DNA from: Phoronis ovalis
Lineage: Eukaryota; Phoronida; Phoronidae
Assembly (NCBI GenBank): GCA_028565635.1
Contig: JAOXYB010015798.1
Span: 1 to 19,380 of the forward strand
Length of the DNA stretch: 19,380 bases
Reading direction: 5' to 3'
Part shown: positions 17,104 through 19,380 of the stretch, piece after piece
Layout: the number at the start of each line of letters is the position of its first letter
How positions within the stretch are numbered: the first letter of the stretch is position 1
Notes under the pieces: model-generated
The model's database searches: none
What the model was told of the DNA's origin: nothing
What the model saw: the letters and a program-made list of their open reading frames with translations, nothing else
Program-made: the position numbers and the translations under genes

Positions 17104-18425
17104 CTAAAAGAAAAAAAAATATTTATTAGAAATCAACGCAGACCTTGCGCAAATAAACATACCTGTGAGTGAAAATGTGTGGTTATATGTTTTAAATTTA
17201 AATTACACATGATTAAGGATATATATTAGTTATACGGAAATCGTAGGTTACACATAACAAATTACCTACCTTCCGCCCCAACAATTTCAGTGTCAACCAT
17301 TGATGATTGTTCAAATTTTGCTACGGTTGATTGTGCTGGTGACGTATACTTTCTGTTAAATGACGAATTACTCTTAGTCAATAAGGCGGCTTTAACGTTT
17401 CTCTCTGGTCGTAGTAGGATTATATAAAGTTTTGGTGCAAATAAACATATGAGTGAAACAGTAGCACTAAGGCTAACGGAGAAGCACATAGTGATCACAC
17501 GTAGCTGTATATTCTTTGCAGTAGTCACATAGATCGGTATAAAAGCAAGCCATATAATGCAAGTTGTATACATTGCAAATCCAATATACTTTGATTCATT
17601 AAATCCTTCTGGTATTTTTCTAGTTAAAATTGCATATATGGTGCATATTATGATGAGTAACATAGGGTACGCGAATCCAATCATATACTCCATTCCTTTT
17701 AACGACATACATACCAAATGATGTTCCCGTCGCGTAGGATAAAATGGCCCGGCTTTTGGTGGCATCTGCATAAGCCATAAAGCTATAATAATAAGTTCTA
17801 CTAAAATAAGAGAGCCGCATATAATTAGTTGTGACAACGGACTGATAAACTTTGGTCTCCTTACAGATCTCATTCCTTGTTGAAAAATCCTTGCGATTCT
17901 GTTGGTTTTTGTTAAGAGCGCTGCATAACAGACAGTATAGCATAGACCTATACCAGCCTTTTGAAAACCACAGCTGACATCTGTTGGTTTAGCAGTCAGA
18001 ACGAATGTCATGATGTAGCAAAGTAATATCCCAGCAAGAAGAACGAAGCTAAGTTCTCTTCCAGATGCGCGTACTATGGCAGTTTCTCGATATTTGATGA
18101 AAACGAAAATAACAAAAACTGTAGTCAAAACACCAAGTATGGCATATATTAACGAACCAATCACAACTCCATTTGTATATTGCAAGTATTCGTACGGTAT
18201 TTCTACACAATTATTTCCTTCGTAATTAGGTAAAGTGCCATTTGGACAGGGAGTACATGCGTCTCCGAGCTCAGAAACACGTTCATATTCTGTGCAGTTC
18301 CTACATTTCCAACAGCATGAGTTCCCTAGATTCTGCTTGGCTTGTCCACGAGCACATGGCTTTGAACACATGGAATCAGGTATGTCAGGTGTTTGACTTG
18401 TGTATGTTATATTGCTTCTGTTCAC
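16913..18425 (-). CDS. Last two exons of a metabotropic glutamate receptor-like class C GPCR (5' part outside the window)
   Basis: Exons 18425-17270 and 17103-16913 join in phase 1 (GAAG|GTAGGT ... CTTTTAG|AA) and give the C-terminal 448 residues. Local numbering: cysteine-rich (NCD3G) domain 20-73, seven helices (about 86-110, 124-143, 157-172, 196-220, 245-268, 281-301, 308-338), and a cytoplasmic tail of about 110 residues. mGluR hallmarks are KTNRIARIF and RRPKFISPLSQ in loop 2, FNESKYIGFAMYTTCIIWLA before and in helix 6, and PKLYIILLRPERNV at the end of helix 7. Cys152 and Cys239 are placed for the conserved extracellular disulphide. The protein would sit in the plasma membrane and signal through G proteins. 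The Venus-flytrap ligand domain is not in the window, so agonist and subgroup cannot be assigned. Confidence 0.9.
17270..18425 (-). CDS. GPCR exon: cysteine-rich domain and seven-helix domain
   Basis: It starts after TCTGTTGTAG and reads GTG AAC AGA AGC onward, in phase 0; the GTG is an internal valine, not a start. The whole seven-helix domain is in a single exon. It ends GCGGAAG|GTAGGT. Confidence 0.85.
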
Positions 18426-18770
18426 CTACAACAGATGTATTACACAACTGTACCCTTTGTGCAACTTAACTCTAGATATATATTTGATGCTTGTCCCACA
18501 AATGGAGTGTTAGGGAGTAGATTATGTAAATTGCATATATGCGCCATTTGTAATTAGATTCAAACTGTCGTTGTCATGTGTTATTTCGTATTTTATAAAG
18601 CATTGTTTTACTGCTTTATATCCCCTAAAAAAACACATAGCTAAGTTACCACCAGTACCAAAAACGAAACTATATCAGGATTCATTCAGTAAACTATTAA
18701 ATGGAGTAGCTAAACAGGTAGAATGAGGTTAATAGAGGAAAAGGGTTACTGAATGGTGGTATGTCTTTAT
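18426..18770. other. Part of the GPCR intron, no exon seen
   Basis: The exon carrying the preceding part of the receptor is not found here, nor on to the right edge, so the upstream intron is probably at least 950 bp. Confidence 0.5.
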
Positions 18771-18874
18771 TCCGACGGCCCTCTGGTCCGACGGCTCGCC
18801 GGTCCGACAACTCTCTAGTCCGAAGGCTCGCTGGTCCGACAGATCTTTAGTCCGAAGGCGCGCTGGTCCGACAT
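18771..18874. repeat. Minisatellite: six 16-bp TCCGA-starting units
   Basis: Units of exactly 16 bases start TCCGAC or TCCGAA and end TGG or TAG: TCCGACGGCCCTCTGG, TCCGACGGCTCGCCGG, TCCGACAACTCTCTAG, TCCGAAGGCTCGCTGG, TCCGACAGATCTTTAG, TCCGAAGGCGCGCTGG, then a partial TCCGACAT. Units 3-4 resemble 5-6 more than their direct neighbours, giving a 32-bp higher-order repeat. G/C content is far above the surroundings. Confidence 0.85.
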
Positions 18875-19380
18875 GGAAATTTAAAAAACCCCGACAGAGT
18901 ATAGTCTTAAACCTTTGTGCGAACAATTGAATTATCCGGGTAAAATATATTGCACACCACACCAACGCTGAAAGGGTCGTTGTCGTAAGGGGTACTACAG
19001 AAGTGTACCCAGGGTACATTCACGTATACACACATGTACCTCATATTTACAGTTTCCCATAACCGTACCCGTCTTCTTGCTATACGTACCCGGCTGGCAA
19101 GATCTCGTTCATAGTAGCGCATGCCAGCACAAGGTCAACATTTAAAGCATTTTCTGTAAACATATTTATTTCATAAACATTGCAGAGTAAAATGATAATA
19201 AATTGATATATCAAGTTCTCAAATGACCTAAATTTGATATTAAAGCTGATCTAATTTTAGCGGGTATTGGTCACATGACCCGGATATTGAACTACTGTAA
19301 ATTAACACACTCACAAAAAGCTTCCAATTTCTAGTAAATGTTTATGTCGTGCATTTCAAGTTTACCAGACTTAATTATTT
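18875..19380. other. Non-coding right edge with GTACCC/GGGTAC motifs
   Basis: GGGGTAC (18989) and GTACCC (19005) form a small hairpin, and GGGTAC/GTACCC recur at 19012 and about 19066-19090. This may be an eroded member of the CCCGGGGG family. A palindrome GGTCACATGACC lies at 19269-19280. No exon is supported. Confidence 0.45.

Noticed and set aside
18729-19122. Minus-strand open frames across the minisatellite
   Set aside because: Created by a 16-bp tandem repeat and repeat-like flanks, with no domain or splice support.
19269-19280. GGTCACATGACC palindrome as an MiT/TFE (M-box) binding site
   Set aside because: Fits TCACATGA, but it is a single short site with no promoter nearby and is expected by chance at this scale.
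1-19380. CRISPR arrays, bacterial operons, rRNA or tRNA genes
   Set aside because: None seen. The split genes, intron phases and poly(A) signals indicate a eukaryotic nuclear genome.

Overview
This window looks like intron-rich, AT-rich animal genomic DNA. Short phase-matched exons are split by GT..AG introns, AATAAA signals follow stop codons, and several non-autonomous transposon-like repeats are present. The protein families (thrombospondin type 1 repeat proteins, an mGluR-type class C GPCR, a ZGLP1-type GATA finger) and the repeat style suggest a marine invertebrate. A lophotrochozoan, perhaps a bivalve mollusc, is my guess; the sequence alone does not settle it.

Layout, left to right. 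(1) Positions 1-1144 hold C-rich sequence, part of a dispersed repeat (429-527) and a degenerate element with terminal inverted repeats (549-946). (2) 1145-1719, minus strand: an exon with two thrombospondin type 1 repeats (TSRs), the last or near-last exon of a gene whose other exons I could not find. (3) 1742-3448: the shared upstream region of two head-to-head TSR genes, holding a small foldback repeat. (4) 3543-7426, plus strand: a four-exon gene assembled from splice sites. It encodes a 612-residue type I membrane protein with a signal peptide, four TSRs, one transmembrane helix and a short basic tail; every intron is phase 1. (5) 7961-10689, minus strand: a two-exon gene for a 725-residue, N-terminally membrane-anchored protein kinase-like protein. 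It converges on the TSR gene. (6) 11209-15351, minus strand: a five-exon gene for a 223-residue GATA-type zinc finger protein that resembles ZGLP1. Its introns are loaded with repeats. (7) 16913-18425, minus strand: the last two exons of a metabotropic glutamate receptor-like class C GPCR (cysteine-rich domain, seven transmembrane helices, cytoplasmic tail). The ligand-binding exons lie beyond the right edge. (8) 18426-19380: non-coding, with a 16-bp minisatellite.

I see no operon-like logic linking these genes. The TSR receptor, the kinase, the GATA factor and the GPCR are probably independent neighbours. The most informative results are the reconstructed TSR membrane protein and its inverted paralogue, the complete ZGLP1-like coding sequence, the unusual anchored kinase with HGD and DFR motifs, and a set of repeats: two foldbacks, a CCCGGGGG-ended family, a target-site-duplicated poly(A) retroinsertion, and a minisatellite with two-unit higher-order structure.
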